The translations under genes and the position numbers were made by a program. Below are positions 18,021 to 27,422 of a DNA stretch of 64,000 nt, in pieces (the stretch's first letter is position 1; every line of letters starts with the position of its first letter). The stretch is from positions 1 through 64,000 of the forward strand of contig NZ_JAAKEL010000005.1 in the NCBI RefSeq assembly GCF_011039205.1, read 5' to 3'. The stretch is from Dysgonomonas sp. ZJ279. GTDB taxonomy: Bacteria > Bacteroidota > Bacteroidia > Bacteroidales > Dysgonomonadaceae. The notes under the pieces are model-generated. The model did no database searches, was not told the DNA's origin, and saw only the letters and a program-made list of their open reading frames with translations.

Positions 18021-19208
18021 TTATATTTTCAGTTTCACACCCGCCTTACCCAATAAGGCAGTGATACCTATTGTCACAAATGAAAAGATTACGCATTTGA
18101 CCAGTCCCATAGGTGAAGTCAGAATCTCGGCAGGCAGACTGAAAGCTGTCAGCGTGAAAATAGAATAAAGCAGATAAGGTACCAGATAACAAGTCAGTGT
18201 GGCAGTACCAGCAGGTTTGATTATATTGAACCAATTGGCTTTACCTTGCATGTCGGTCAGCCAGTAGATAAATATGTAGAATAATATAGAGATACCCGAA
18301 CATAGAAACAGCCATGTAGGAGTAGCTTGTAGTTTCGAAATAATCCACCACGAATGTGATAACCAGCCTAAAAGGAGTATTGCTACACCTGCTCCGAATG
18401 CAATCAAGAGCTTTTTGCGTAAGGGAATTTCAGTCTCGGACTTATTGAATAAAAGAGTGAGCAGCACACCGCTCATCGTGAAAGCATGAAAGCAACCATC
18501 GCCCGGGATGATACCACTAAATCCGCCCAGCCAACCGTTAGCACCGGCTATGCAAAGCACAACGAAGGCGATACATGAAAGCATAAGGTAAATCCAGTTG
18601 CGACGGAGAAAAAGATAAATAATCGCACATAGCAGATATGTCCACCCGATAAGACCTAATATACCCCACCAATGTTTTTGAAACGGTTCGCCGCTTGCAT
18701 CCCTGAATATAATCAGTAAAAAAAGGAGAACGGCAACACCTGCAATTTTTAGTCCGTTATAAACATATTTTGCAGTCTTATTTTCTGTTCGTGGGTACAC
18801 ATTCCATATCAGAAAGAATCCGAGCAACATGAGAAGGATAAAGACAGATCGGCTCATCCCTGTGTCGGGCGAAACACCCGATTCGGTATTCACCGTAAAA
18901 AGTCCCATTACCAAGAGGGCAATAGCACGTATAACAATGTGCTTAATTATCTCGAACTTAGAATCTTTCTTCTGCAATCGTTTTTCGATAGCCAAAGGGA
19001 TAGACATGCCCAGTATGAAGAGGAAAGATGGAAATACAATATCCGAGAAACCCAACATATCCTCATTGCCTGCAGCATGTTCTAACCAATGAGGAACGTT
19101 AGTGATAGACCATAGATCATTTACAAAAATCATAAAGAACATTGTGATCGCCCTGAAAATGTCTATGGACGCGATTCGCGGTGTTGAAATGCTATGGGAA
19201 AGAGTCAT
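18021..19208 (-). CDS. DUF5009 / heparan N-acetyltransferase-like membrane protein
   Basis: The 395-residue integral membrane protein has about ten hydrophobic segments. The N-terminal RIASIDIFRAITMFFMIFVN, followed by a histidine-containing loop (VPHWLEHA) and DIVFPSFLFILGMSIPLAI, matches the DUF5009 family. These proteins are related to lysosomal heparan-alpha-glucosaminide N-acetyltransferase, which moves acetyl groups across a membrane to glycans. The substrate here is unknown. It sits between two phage loci, bordered by repeat blocks on both sides. Confidence 0.88.
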   Translation of the reverse strand: MTLSHSISTPRIASIDIFRAITMFFMIFVNDLWSITNVPHWLEHAAGNEDMLGFSDIVFPSFLFILGMSIPLAIEKRLQKKDSKFEIIKHIVIRAIALLVMGLFTVNTESGVSPDTGMSRSVFILLMLLGFFLIWNVYPRTENKTAKYVYNGLKIAGVAVLLFLLIIFRDASGEPFQKHWWGILGLIGWTYLLCAIIYLFLRRNWIYLMLSCIAFVVLCIAGANGWLGGFSGIIPGDGCFHAFTMSGVLLTLLFNKSETEIPLRKKLLIAFGAGVAILLLGWLSHSWWIISKLQATPTWLFLCSGISILFYIFIYWLTDMQGKANWFNIIKPAGTATLTCYLVPYLLYSIFTLTAFSLPAEILTSPMGLVKCVIFSFVTIGITALLGKAGVKLKI

Positions 19209-19376
19209 GGCTTGATCATTTGGTTCTTTAATGCTGCAAGTATAACAAGAGATAAACGATTAGCCAAATGTTTTTAAAAATATTTACTTCGAGGGGTTTA
19301 ACCTTAACATTTTGTCTGAAATTAACAATTGAGGGTTCAGTTTCTGTCATTTTTTGTATCTCATCCCTCTTTCTTC

Positions 19377-19686
19377 TCTGTCATCCCGATACGAAAGCCC
19401 TACCTAACCTCCCCCAAGGGGAGGAATGCAAAGAAGGTGTTTGGAATAATTATGAGTTATGAATGATAAGTTATGAGTTAATCACACTTTGTCATCCCGA
19501 ACTGAGAGCCCCTCCTAACCTCCCCCAAGGGGAGGAATGCAGAGAGGGTATACAAGAGCCCCTCCTTGGGAGGGGTTGGGGAGGCTAAGATCCCTCACTG
19601 CGTATCGGGATGACAGAGACGGATACTAAAGTCCCCCTTGGGGGGATTAGGGGGCTACTCTTGGGAGGGGTTGGGGAGACTGCTGG
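19377..19686. repeat. Interspersed GC-rich palindromic repeat block (copy 4)
   Basis: This long composite has two CCTCCCCCAAGGGGAGG units, the AT module, a GGGAGGGGTTGGGGAGG core, a TCCCTCACTGCGTATCGGGA unit, and the GTCCCCCTTGGGGGGATTAGGGGGCT module. It ends 5-8 bases beyond the stop codon of the terminase gene (stop at 19691-19693). Confidence 0.88.
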
Positions 19687-19690
19687 GTGT

Positions 19691-20860
19691 CTACTTTCCC
19701 CTTATCACCGAGTAACTTAATGATGTGTTTCGCTCCAGTAATTTATTCAGGCAAACATAACGCTGCGCATCTATCGAGTGGTTATAGCGGTCGATAGGTA
19801 TATTCCTTGCATTGCCGAATTCGTCGGTCTGCCAGCGATAATTCCGATATTCATTTATAATATTTGTGCTGCGACCTGTTATATGCTTCGTGTATCGGTT
19901 GAGAATCGATATACCTGTATTTATACTATCCTTTCCTTTTTGTGCAGGCTCTATACGCCAGCCTCTCGACGCTATTTCACGTATCGATTTAGGTTCGGCA
20001 CTATCGGCTATAATAGGAGTGTCGCGGGGGATATTCTGCCGATTCAGAAAGTCGGCTATCATCATATTATCATATCCACGTTCGTAAAGCAGTTCATCTA
20101 TCCATAGCTCACCATCCGAAAGGCGAATGTCTACTATTGCCGTCGGGTCGTTGGTAAACCCGAAGTCGATACCCAGCCAGCGTTTCTTATAAGTCGAAGG
20201 CAAGGCAGAGACGATATCCCAATTGTGGATAACTGCTCCACGCAGCGAACCTGTTAGCCCTTCGCCATAAACCTGCCACCAGTCTCGGTCGTTGCGGTTC
20301 GATTCTATTTCCTTTATTTGTGCATCGGTCAGAAACTGATTGTCACGATACGTAGAATGGATAAGGGTCGAGGTGTCTTGTGTCAGTACCTTCTCGTCGA
20401 GCCAGAACTCGAAGTAGGGGTTACAGTCCAGAAAGATTGTTTCGGTAGTACGGATAGCCAATTGGCGATAGGTTTCGAAGTCGATATTGATACACTCGTT
20501 TACATAAAGAATGTTTCGTGACGGGCCATGCACCTTACTCGGATTGTCAGCCGAAAAGAATTCTATGATGGAATTTCTCATCTTGTAAATCTTGTCGGTA
20601 GCATTCCAATCGTTTTCGTTCCAGTAACCTTTAGCCGAAAGTATTTCCTTAAAATCTCTTATGCACCCTTTCTTGAGATGGGGCATCGATTCGGAAACAA
20701 TAGAAATAACAAGAGGCTTTGCCGAATAGTCGGCTATAAAGACCAACAATTGCAGAACGCTGTAAGTTTTGGACGAACGGGTCGATCCCTTATTTACAAT
20801 ATACCTGACACGGGCATTGTAGGCTTCGATATTTTTTTGGAATACGGAAGTAAGATTCAT
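19691..20860 (-). CDS. Phage terminase large subunit, PBSX-like (dispersed phage locus 2)
   Basis: This is the DNA-packaging motor and nuclease of tailed phages and of gene-transfer agents. All expected motifs are present in 389 residues. They are a Walker A-like GSTRSSKT at 25-32, a Walker B-like ILYVNE ending at E122, and the coupling motif FLDCNP at 143-148. The RNase H-like nuclease contributes D232 (GIDFGFTNDP), D286 (IIADSAEP) and D364 (HSIDAQRY). GSTRSSKT replaces the usual GxxxxGK(S/T), which I believe is normal for Bacteroidota members of this family. No small terminase gene or other phage gene adjoins it. A repeat block abuts the 3' end and a host LytTR regulator starts 171 bases upstream in divergent orientation. 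Nothing suggests decay. Confidence 0.92.
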   Translation of the reverse strand: MNLTSVFQKNIEAYNARVRYIVNKGSTRSSKTYSVLQLLVFIADYSAKPLVISIVSESMPHLKKGCIRDFKEILSAKGYWNENDWNATDKIYKMRNSIIEFFSADNPSKVHGPSRNILYVNECINIDFETYRQLAIRTTETIFLDCNPYFEFWLDEKVLTQDTSTLIHSTYRDNQFLTDAQIKEIESNRNDRDWWQVYGEGLTGSLRGAVIHNWDIVSALPSTYKKRWLGIDFGFTNDPTAIVDIRLSDGELWIDELLYERGYDNMMIADFLNRQNIPRDTPIIADSAEPKSIREIASRGWRIEPAQKGKDSINTGISILNRYTKHITGRSTNIINEYRNYRWQTDEFGNARNIPIDRYNHSIDAQRYVCLNKLLERNTSLSYSVIRGK

Positions 20861-20997
20861 AGTCTTTTTAGGTATAGATAAAAATGGGGAGAAGGGATGA
20901 ATATTGAATCGGCAAAGAGGCTATACACTCCATACCTCAAATTCTAAGGTTGGTCAGAAAAATAGCTGTTCATACAAAAACAAAGTTGATAATACCA

Positions 20998-21005
20998 TAT
21001 CTTTG
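20998..21005 (+). promoter_or_regulatory. -7 promoter element of the LytTR regulator operon
   Basis: TATCTTTG matches TAnnTTTG and lies 26 bases before the ATG at 21032. No clear TTTG is seen upstream. Confidence 0.55.
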
Positions 21006-21031
21006 AATCTGAACTGAATCATTAGTAGAGT

Positions 21032-21805
21032 ATGTCCCAAATCAATCGAAATATAAAATACCTGATCGTAGAAGACGAGCAATTGGCGTATAAAGAATTA
21101 AAGCGGATGATAAGCCTCTTACGACCCGAATACGTACTATCGGGGCAGACCAAGACGGTTGAAGAAACGATCTTATTCCTTCGGAACAATACCGTAGATC
21201 TTATCATGCTGGATATACATCTGGCTGATGGAGACTCGTTCGAGATATTCAACCAGATAAGGGTCGCTACACCCATTATTTTCACGACGGCATACGACGA
21301 ACATGCGATAAAAGCCTTTAAGCTGAACAGCATCGATTATCTGATGAAGCCGATAGAGGAGGCCGATTTGGCAGCAGCCCTGACCAAGTACGAAGAACTA
21401 TATCAATCGCAGCAAGCCGCTTTCGATTATAAGCAGTTGGAGAACTTAATGCCCCAAAAGGTAAAAAACAGATTTCTCATTCAGAAAGGTGATTCATTCC
21501 TTTATATCGAAGTGAGTAACATTGCCTTTTTCTATAGCGAAGACAAAGTGTGTTTTCTGCATACATCCGACAACAAGCGGTATATAATAGACTACACGCT
21601 CGATCAGTTGGAGAAACATCTTGATAAGACTGTTTTCTTCAGAGTCTCACGCAATTGTATCACGAATATAAAGGCGATAAGAAATATTTCCAAGTACTTC
21701 AATAGCCGCCTTAAGCTGTCTTTTCAGCCCGAATGCCCTCACAAGGTGCTGGTTAGCCGTGTGCGTGTCAACGATTTTTTGAAGTGGGTGGATGGTATTA
21801 TCTAA
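21032..21805 (+). CDS. Response regulator, LytTR family
   Basis: The 257-residue cytoplasmic regulator has a receiver domain at about 8-125, with acidic residues E14-D15, phosphoacceptor D61 (LIMLDIHLADG), T/S in IIFTTAYDEHA and K in YLMKPIEE. A LytTR DNA-binding domain follows at about 145-255 (FYSEDKVCFLHT, VFFRVSRNCITNIKAI). The histidine kinase gene follows 9 bases after the stop, so they form an operon and presumably a cognate pair. Target genes are unknown. It is divergent from the terminase gene. Confidence 0.95.
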   Translation: MSQINRNIKYLIVEDEQLAYKELKRMISLLRPEYVLSGQTKTVEETILFLRNNTVDLIMLDIHLADGDSFEIFNQIRVATPIIFTTAYDEHAIKAFKLNSIDYLMKPIEEADLAAALTKYEELYQSQQAAFDYKQLENLMPQKVKNRFLIQKGDSFLYIEVSNIAFFYSEDKVCFLHTSDNKRYIIDYTLDQLEKHLDKTVFFRVSRNCITNIKAIRNISKYFNSRLKLSFQPECPHKVLVSRVRVNDFLKWVDGII

Positions 21806-21814
21806 AACAGAAGA

Positions 21815-22816
21815 ATGAGTATGGAAGATCGTAAGAGTCCTTTAATTATTTTTACAGTCATTATTTTTGTAATGTCATTCCTGTTTCAATGGATATACAA
21901 TGTTATGACAGACTACAAAGAAGGCGATTTTTTAATACAACTTCTTGTGGATTTGCCTTTCGTTATCATTATGGCATTTGTGAGTTTTTCGATGGTACAC
22001 ACTACCAATAAATATTTTAAATATAAAGACAATATATATATACGTGTTGCTTTCGAATTATTTTTGGCAGTTATTTTTGCATCAGTATACTCGCTATCAG
22101 TTAACTACTTGCTTGGGGTAGTTATTATAGGCGAGAAAAATCCTACTTACCTCGAGTCTGCCATTGTGCTGGTGATGGGTAATGTCTTTATGGTCATGTT
22201 ACTCGAATTGTTTTTCTACAACAGGCGTCAATTGAAATCGGAAAAACTTATTGCAGTTATAGAGAAAGAAAAAATAGAATACCTATACTCCACCTTAAAA
22301 GCACAGGTACATCCACATTTCTTATTCAACAGCCTGAATGTATTATCATCGTTAATATACGAAGACCCGCAGCGGGCAAATATTTACACCAAAAAACTAT
22401 CGAATATATACCGCTACTTCTTATCGACCAATACACAGAAAAGCGTAATGGTAAAAGACGAAATATCTTTTCTCGAATCTTATATCTATTTACTTCTGAT
22501 ACGTTTCGAAAATGCTTTAAAAATCAATATAAACGGAGATACCGATATACCAAAACAGGTGATTCCCGTTAGCATTCAGTTATTGATAGAAAATGCAATA
22601 AAGCATAACGTTGTATCTGCCGGCAACCCACTTATCGTAGATGTAAATATAACCGCCGAATATATAGAAGTGGTCAACAACCTGCAACCACGGCTAAATG
22701 TGGAAGAAAGCGGTCATGGATTAAACAACCTTCAAACACAGTATGCGCTGTATGATAAGACCGTTGAGGTCGTTAAAACCAACGATCGTTTTATCGTTCG
22801 TGTTTCCTACCTGTGA
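21815..22816 (+). CDS. Sensor histidine kinase, LytS/YehU type
   Basis: The 333-residue protein has four hydrophobic helices (about 9-28, 42-62, 78-106 and 115-135), then a His_kinase domain with QVHPHFLFNSLN. The phosphoacceptor is expected to be H168 in PHFLFN. An ATPase part with IQLLIENAIKHN and GHGLNNL follows. There is no extracytoplasmic sensor domain beyond short loops. It presumably phosphorylates the LytTR regulator encoded directly upstream. Confidence 0.95.
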   Translation: MSMEDRKSPLIIFTVIIFVMSFLFQWIYNVMTDYKEGDFLIQLLVDLPFVIIMAFVSFSMVHTTNKYFKYKDNIYIRVAFELFLAVIFASVYSLSVNYLLGVVIIGEKNPTYLESAIVLVMGNVFMVMLLELFFYNRRQLKSEKLIAVIEKEKIEYLYSTLKAQVHPHFLFNSLNVLSSLIYEDPQRANIYTKKLSNIYRYFLSTNTQKSVMVKDEISFLESYIYLLLIRFENALKININGDTDIPKQVIPVSIQLLIENAIKHNVVSAGNPLIVDVNITAEYIEVVNNLQPRLNVEESGHGLNNLQTQYALYDKTVEVVKTNDRFIVRVSYL

Positions 22817-22989
22817 AATCTTATCCTTTTAATTAGTCAGTTTGTCGGGTTAATTATGCGGTTCGTCATTTATGGCTTTTCGCTTTTCATCATTTGTCAT
22901 TCTTTTGTAGAAAAACAGAAGAATAATGAAAATACTGTTTACATTAAAATCAGTCAGAGACATTTTTATCGATTCGGGATAAAGATACA

Positions 22990-23703
22990 TCAGCTCATTA
23001 ATCCGAGCTTGCGGGCATAATTCACAGCCTCGAAAGCATTGGCGACTTCCATTTTCTGTAATATATTTTGACGATGAACATTTACTGTATGAATACTTAT
23101 CGATAACTTATCCGAAATCTCTTTACTAAGCATGCCATTATTCACCAGCTTTAGTATTTCGATTTCACGCTTAGTTATATTTTTCGGTGAGTTTTCGACA
23201 ATCGGAAATGGGACTACCTCTCCCGTCTTAATGTTCATCAGCCTGAATCGCACATCTTCGAAGTCTGATTGGTTTGGCGAATAATCTACGATACCTAACA
23301 TGATAAGAGGATCTTTCCTTTCGCCGATTTCCAATATCTGATGCTGGCTGATAACACGGATGTACTGCTGCTCTTTGTTCAGTGCTCTGAATTCAAAAAT
23401 ATGCTTGTAGTCGGTTCGTTGCTCAAGAGGTAGACCGAAAATAAAATCGATCAGCCTTTTCTGGATATTGCCGAGAACCAGCAGATCATCGGGATGAATA
23501 CGTGTTTCCAAATAATCCGCTCCTGACTCTTCCGGTGCTTCTAATTTAGAAGAATCGTATCCGAAGAATTCTTTAAAATTTGGAGAAAGAAATAAATACC
23601 TGACACCGTATTCGGCAACGAGCACACAACTATTATGTACCTGTGCTAATAGCTCTATATAGGGCTTGTGCTTCTCCCAGTTGTGGGGTTCCCGATCACT
23701 CAT
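22990..23703 (-). CDS. PAS-domain LuxR-type transcriptional regulator
   Basis: The 237-residue protein has a PAS-like domain at about 15-140, with FFGYDSSKLEAPEESG and RIHPDD resembling the PAS/PAC linker. A LuxR helix-turn-helix follows at 175-235 (ITKREIEILKLVNNGMLSKE, then ISIHTVNVHRQNIL). The HPDD segment and the gene's position divergent to a TonB-dependent receptor suggest it controls that receptor, but this is inference. The ligand of the PAS domain is unknown. Confidence 0.9.
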   Translation of the reverse strand: MSDREPHNWEKHKPYIELLAQVHNSCVLVAEYGVRYLFLSPNFKEFFGYDSSKLEAPEESGADYLETRIHPDDLLVLGNIQKRLIDFIFGLPLEQRTDYKHIFEFRALNKEQQYIRVISQHQILEIGERKDPLIMLGIVDYSPNQSDFEDVRFRLMNIKTGEVVPFPIVENSPKNITKREIEILKLVNNGMLSKEISDKLSISIHTVNVHRQNILQKMEVANAFEAVNYARKLGLMS

Positions 23704-23754
23704 GTTCTATAAAATACTGGTTACAAATGCAGTTGAAATTAGTGATAATTCACT

Positions 23755-23786
23755 ATTGTGTCCACTTTGCCATTCGTCTACTTTTG
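23755..23786 (+). promoter_or_regulatory. Promoter of the TonB-dependent receptor
   Basis: ATTG (23755-23758) and TACTTTTG (23779-23786) are separated by 20 bases, near the consensus. They lie 31 bases before the start codon, in the divergent region shared with the LuxR-type gene. Confidence 0.65.
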
Positions 23787-23817
23787 TCTCAAAGATAAAA
23801 CAAAAACAAATTACTAA

Positions 23818-26169
23818 ATGAAAACATTACTATTATTCTTAACTACACTTTTTCTAAGCACATCTATTGCAGCTCAGACAGGAAAACCAATAAGAGGCGT
23901 TGTCGTAGACAATGCTTCGGGAGAGTCTTTAGTCTCGGTAACCGTACAGGTACTCAACAGCAGTTTGCCCAAAGGAGCATTGAGCGATGCCGACGGAAAT
24001 TTCAGTATCGATGGACTGCCCGTAGGGCGCTACGATATACAGGCATCTTTTATCGGATACGAACCTATGGTGTTTCGCGAAATTGTAGTTTCGTCGGGAA
24101 AAGAAGCCTTTATAACAATCTCGCTTAAAGAAAATATCAACGAACTGAAAGAGGTTGTTATAGAACCTCAGGTCAATAAACAATTACCGCAGAATATTAC
24201 AGCTACTACAAGCGCACGAATGCTTAGTGTAGAAGAAGCGAGCCGCTATGCAGGAGGTATGGACGACCCCGCACGTCTGGTTTCAGCTTTTGCCGGAGTG
24301 GCAGGAAGCATGAACAGCAACGGTATTGCCATACGTGGAAATTCACCCCAATTCTTACAATGGCGATTAGAAGGTGCAGAAATACCGAATCCTACCCACT
24401 TTTCGGATATTACAGGAGTGGGTGGAGGTATCTTTACCGCCCTTAGTTCGCAGGTGTTAGGCAATTCGGACTTCTTCACGGGAGCTTTTCCTGCCGAATA
24501 TGGCAATGCCCTTTCGGGAGTATTCGATATGCAGTTGCGCAATGGTAACCGATGGGACTATGAGCATACCGTGCAAGTAGGTACACTGGGTGTGGATGTA
24601 AGTTCCGAAGGGCCTTTCAAAAAAGGAGGGCAATCTTCTTATCTGTTCAACTACCGTTATGCAACAATGGCTCTGGCAGACGATCTGTTTCCCGGCTTAT
24701 TGGGCGATGCAGCAGGTATGCGCTATCAGGACTTATCATTCAAACTAAACTTTCCGACCAAAAGCGCAGGTACATTCTCGGTGTGGGGAATAGGTCTTAT
24801 AGACCGTTTCTCGCAAAACGCCGAATCGGATACTACCAAATGGGAGAGTGTGACGGATAACAGCAAAGCCGATTTCAGACAGACTATGGCATCGGGTGGG
24901 ATAGGCCACAAATATTTCTTCAACAACAGCACTTTTATCAAAACGGCATTAGTAGGCACATACACCAAAAATCATCTTTTGCTCGATGTACTCGACACGC
25001 AAAAGAACGCGACACGGGTAAACGATATGAAAGGTACTAACTGGGATATGTCGATCAACTCGTATATCAACAAGAAATTCAGTTCCAAGCACACCAGCCG
25101 TACAGGGTTTAATATAACCCGATTGAGTTACGATCTGGATTATAATATCAGTCCAAGCTTTCCCAATCCGTTTTTACCGATGGAGAACTTTGCCAAAAGC
25201 GATGGCAGCACCATGTTATTCTCGGCATTCAGCAATTCGACAATACGATTGAATAATGAGATTACGGCCAATATAGGTATAAACAGCCAGTACTTCGTTC
25301 TGAATGAGAAATGGACGCTCGAACCACGTGTCGGTATTAAATGGCAGATGCAGCCTAAACATTCCATCGGGTTGGCTTATGGATTGCATAGCCGACACGA
25401 GAAACTCGATTACTATTTTGTAAGAACACCCGAAACAGGGAACGAGATGGTAAATAAAAAACTCGATTTTGCTAAAGCCCATCATATCGTCTTCTCTTAC
25501 GATTGGTCGTTGTCCGAAAATACGCATCTGAAAATAGAGCCTTATTTCCAATACCTATATGATATTCCTGTGGCAAGAGACAGTTCGTTTTCGATAATCA
25601 ACCAACAGGATTGGTATCTGAATACAGCCCTTGTCAGCGAAGGAAAAGGTATCAACTATGGTATAGATGTTACATTAGAACGTTATCTGGCCGATGGTTA
25701 TTACTATTTGCTTACAGGATCTATATTCCAGTCACGATACACAGGTGGCGACGGTGTTTGGCGAAACACACGATTGAACCGTAATTATGTATTCAATGCA
25801 CTTGGCGGTAAAGAATGGAAAATGGGTAGACAAAAACAGAATATATTCAATGTCAATCTTCGTGCTTCGTTTCAGGGTGGCGACCGTTTTTCTCCGATCG
25901 ACACAGAGGCTTCACTACTGGCACAAGATGCTGTTTACGATACGTCGAGAGCCTACGAAAAGCAATTCGATCCGGCATTGATAACGAGCTTTACAGTAAG
26001 TTATAAAATGAATAAGAAGAAATTAGCACACGAGTTTGCCGTGAAAATTATAAATGCTAATGGTTATCAGGAGCCAAGCGGTCATTTTTATAACTATCGC
26101 AGGAGCGAAGTCGAGTTGTATAAATCGGCAGTCGTGATTCCTAATATCAGTTATAAGGTCGAATTCTAA
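23818..26169 (+). CDS. TonB-dependent receptor with carboxypeptidase-regulatory-like domain
   Basis: The 783-residue outer-membrane protein has a signal peptide (about 1-20, ending in AAQ). A CarboxypepD_reg-like domain follows at 22-107 (IRGVVVDNASGESLVSVTVQ, FIGYEPMVF), then a plug near 125-235 (GGMDDPARLVSAFAGVAGSM, GIAIRGNSPQFLQWRLEG) and a long beta-barrel ending in YKVEF. It lacks an obvious N-terminal TonB box. No SusD partner follows, so it is not a typical polysaccharide-utilization pair. The ligand is unknown. It is probably regulated by the divergent PAS-LuxR protein. Confidence 0.93.
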   Translation: MKTLLLFLTTLFLSTSIAAQTGKPIRGVVVDNASGESLVSVTVQVLNSSLPKGALSDADGNFSIDGLPVGRYDIQASFIGYEPMVFREIVVSSGKEAFITISLKENINELKEVVIEPQVNKQLPQNITATTSARMLSVEEASRYAGGMDDPARLVSAFAGVAGSMNSNGIAIRGNSPQFLQWRLEGAEIPNPTHFSDITGVGGGIFTALSSQVLGNSDFFTGAFPAEYGNALSGVFDMQLRNGNRWDYEHTVQVGTLGVDVSSEGPFKKGGQSSYLFNYRYATMALADDLFPGLLGDAAGMRYQDLSFKLNFPTKSAGTFSVWGIGLIDRFSQNAESDTTKWESVTDNSKADFRQTMASGGIGHKYFFNNSTFIKTALVGTYTKNHLLLDVLDTQKNATRVNDMKGTNWDMSINSYINKKFSSKHTSRTGFNITRLSYDLDYNISPSFPNPFLPMENFAKSDGSTMLFSAFSNSTIRLNNEITANIGINSQYFVLNEKWTLEPRVGIKWQMQPKHSIGLAYGLHSRHEKLDYYFVRTPETGNEMVNKKLDFAKAHHIVFSYDWSLSENTHLKIEPYFQYLYDIPVARDSSFSIINQQDWYLNTALVSEGKGINYGIDVTLERYLADGYYYLLTGSIFQSRYTGGDGVWRNTRLNRNYVFNALGGKEWKMGRQKQNIFNVNLRASFQGGDRFSPIDTEASLLAQDAVYDTSRAYEKQFDPALITSFTVSYKMNKKKLAHEFAVKIINANGYQEPSGHFYNYRRSEVELYKSAVVIPNISYKVEF

Positions 26170-26187
26170 ATAGATGCAGACTACTCT

Positions 26188-26296
26188 GTCTAGCCTCCCC
26201 AACCCCTCCCAAGGAGGGGCTCTTGTATACCCTCTTTGTATTCCTCCCCTTAGGGGAGGTTAGGAGGGGCTCTCAGTTCGGGATGACAGAGAGGAA
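26188..26296. repeat. Interspersed palindromic repeat, single unit (copy 5)
   Basis: This is one unit running from AGCCTCCCCAACCCCTCCCA through TTGTATACCCTCTTTGTATT to CAGTTCGGGATGACAGAGA. It begins 20 bases after the TonB receptor stop and separates it from an outer-membrane protein gene. Confidence 0.88.
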
Positions 26297-26463
26297 TATA
26301 ATACTCCTCTGGCAGATCCCTCCTATCGGGAAGGCTATCAGAAGCTTAGGTACAGGTTTGCAGCCTGTGCCTATTTTTTATATCATCGCATTAAACTTTC
26401 ATCATCCAATAACGTCTCATATTTAACACTATTTCTAATCTTAGACTTTAATACAATACTATT

Positions 26464-27162
26464 ATGAAAACTGCAAACATCTTTAAAACAATTTTCCTTA
26501 TTATATTAATATCGCCTTTTACCTTGAATGCTTATAGCCAACAATCAGGGTCGAGCGTAGAGTATATTGCTTACGGATTGCGTTTTGGTATTGGAGCTTC
26601 CAAATTCAAGGGCTTGGAGGATTATCGTTATTTGGGTCGATTACCCGGAACTGATATTCCGGCACAAGACTATTCATCAACATTTCGTTTGGCGTTCGAT
26701 GCTGGGGTAAGTGCACAAATCATGTTTTATAATAAGCTGCTGATTCAGGGCGATTTGTATTTTTCGTATGCAGGGGCAGGACTCAAAGGGGCTAATGCAA
26801 TTACGTACGACGATAGGAGGAATACTCGTATAAGTGCTTATTACACCGTACTATCGATTCATGTAGGGAGAAAGATGCCTGTAAATGATAAATTCAGATT
26901 TATTGTCGGTGCAGGTCCTTATGGCGGTCTGGAATCTACCTCTTGGCTGTACGATGAGGATGCCCATACTCCCGAAGAAGATTTGTCGATAGGGTATGGT
27001 GATTTTAAAAAGTATGATTTCGGTCTGTCGCTTATGGGTGGAGTGGAAGTTGGTAATGTACAATTTACGATCGATTATAATCATGGTCTGGTGAATATTG
27101 TGAACGATGACTATCCTCTGTATAATAGAGTAATTAAGTTGAGTACGATTTATTTCTTTTAG
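26464..27162 (+). CDS. Outer-membrane beta-barrel protein
   Basis: The 232-residue protein has a signal peptide (about 1-25, ending near NAYSQQ). Alternating amphipathic strands (YGLRFGIGASKFKG, FRLAFDAGVSAQIMF, KLLIQGDLYFSYAG) follow, and the C-terminal phenylalanine pair is typical of outer-membrane barrels (TIYFF). It belongs to the broad porin-like/opacity-type group. It may be expressed with the receptor upstream, but the repeat between them makes this uncertain. Confidence 0.85.
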   Translation: MKTANIFKTIFLIILISPFTLNAYSQQSGSSVEYIAYGLRFGIGASKFKGLEDYRYLGRLPGTDIPAQDYSSTFRLAFDAGVSAQIMFYNKLLIQGDLYFSYAGAGLKGANAITYDDRRNTRISAYYTVLSIHVGRKMPVNDKFRFIVGAGPYGGLESTSWLYDEDAHTPEEDLSIGYGDFKKYDFGLSLMGGVEVGNVQFTIDYNHGLVNIVNDDYPLYNRVIKLSTIYFF

Positions 27163-27168
27163 TCTTAG

Positions 27169-27299
27169 TCTGTCATTCCGAAACGCAGTGAGGAATCTGT
27201 CTCGCTTCCCCAACCCCTCCCAAGGAGGGGCTCTGTATACCCTCTTTGCATTCCTCCCCTTGGGGGAGGTTAGGAGGGGCTATCAGTTCGGAATCACAA
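27169..27299. repeat. Interspersed palindromic repeat unit (copy 6)
   Basis: The unit opens TGTCATTCCGAAACGCAGTG, contains CCCCAACCCCTCCCAAGG and GGGGGAGGTTAGGAGGGG, and ends CAGTTCGGAATCACA. The block lies between two convergent genes. Confidence 0.88.
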
Positions 27300-27422
27300 A
27301 TTCGGATGAAGTATTTATTACTCCTTCCCTTATATCGAACTCACGCTAAACATATAAATTTATTCGTTCACTCGGTTGTTTGAATGAAAATAGTCGTCTG
27401 CAATGTAAAATGAATCAGTAGG

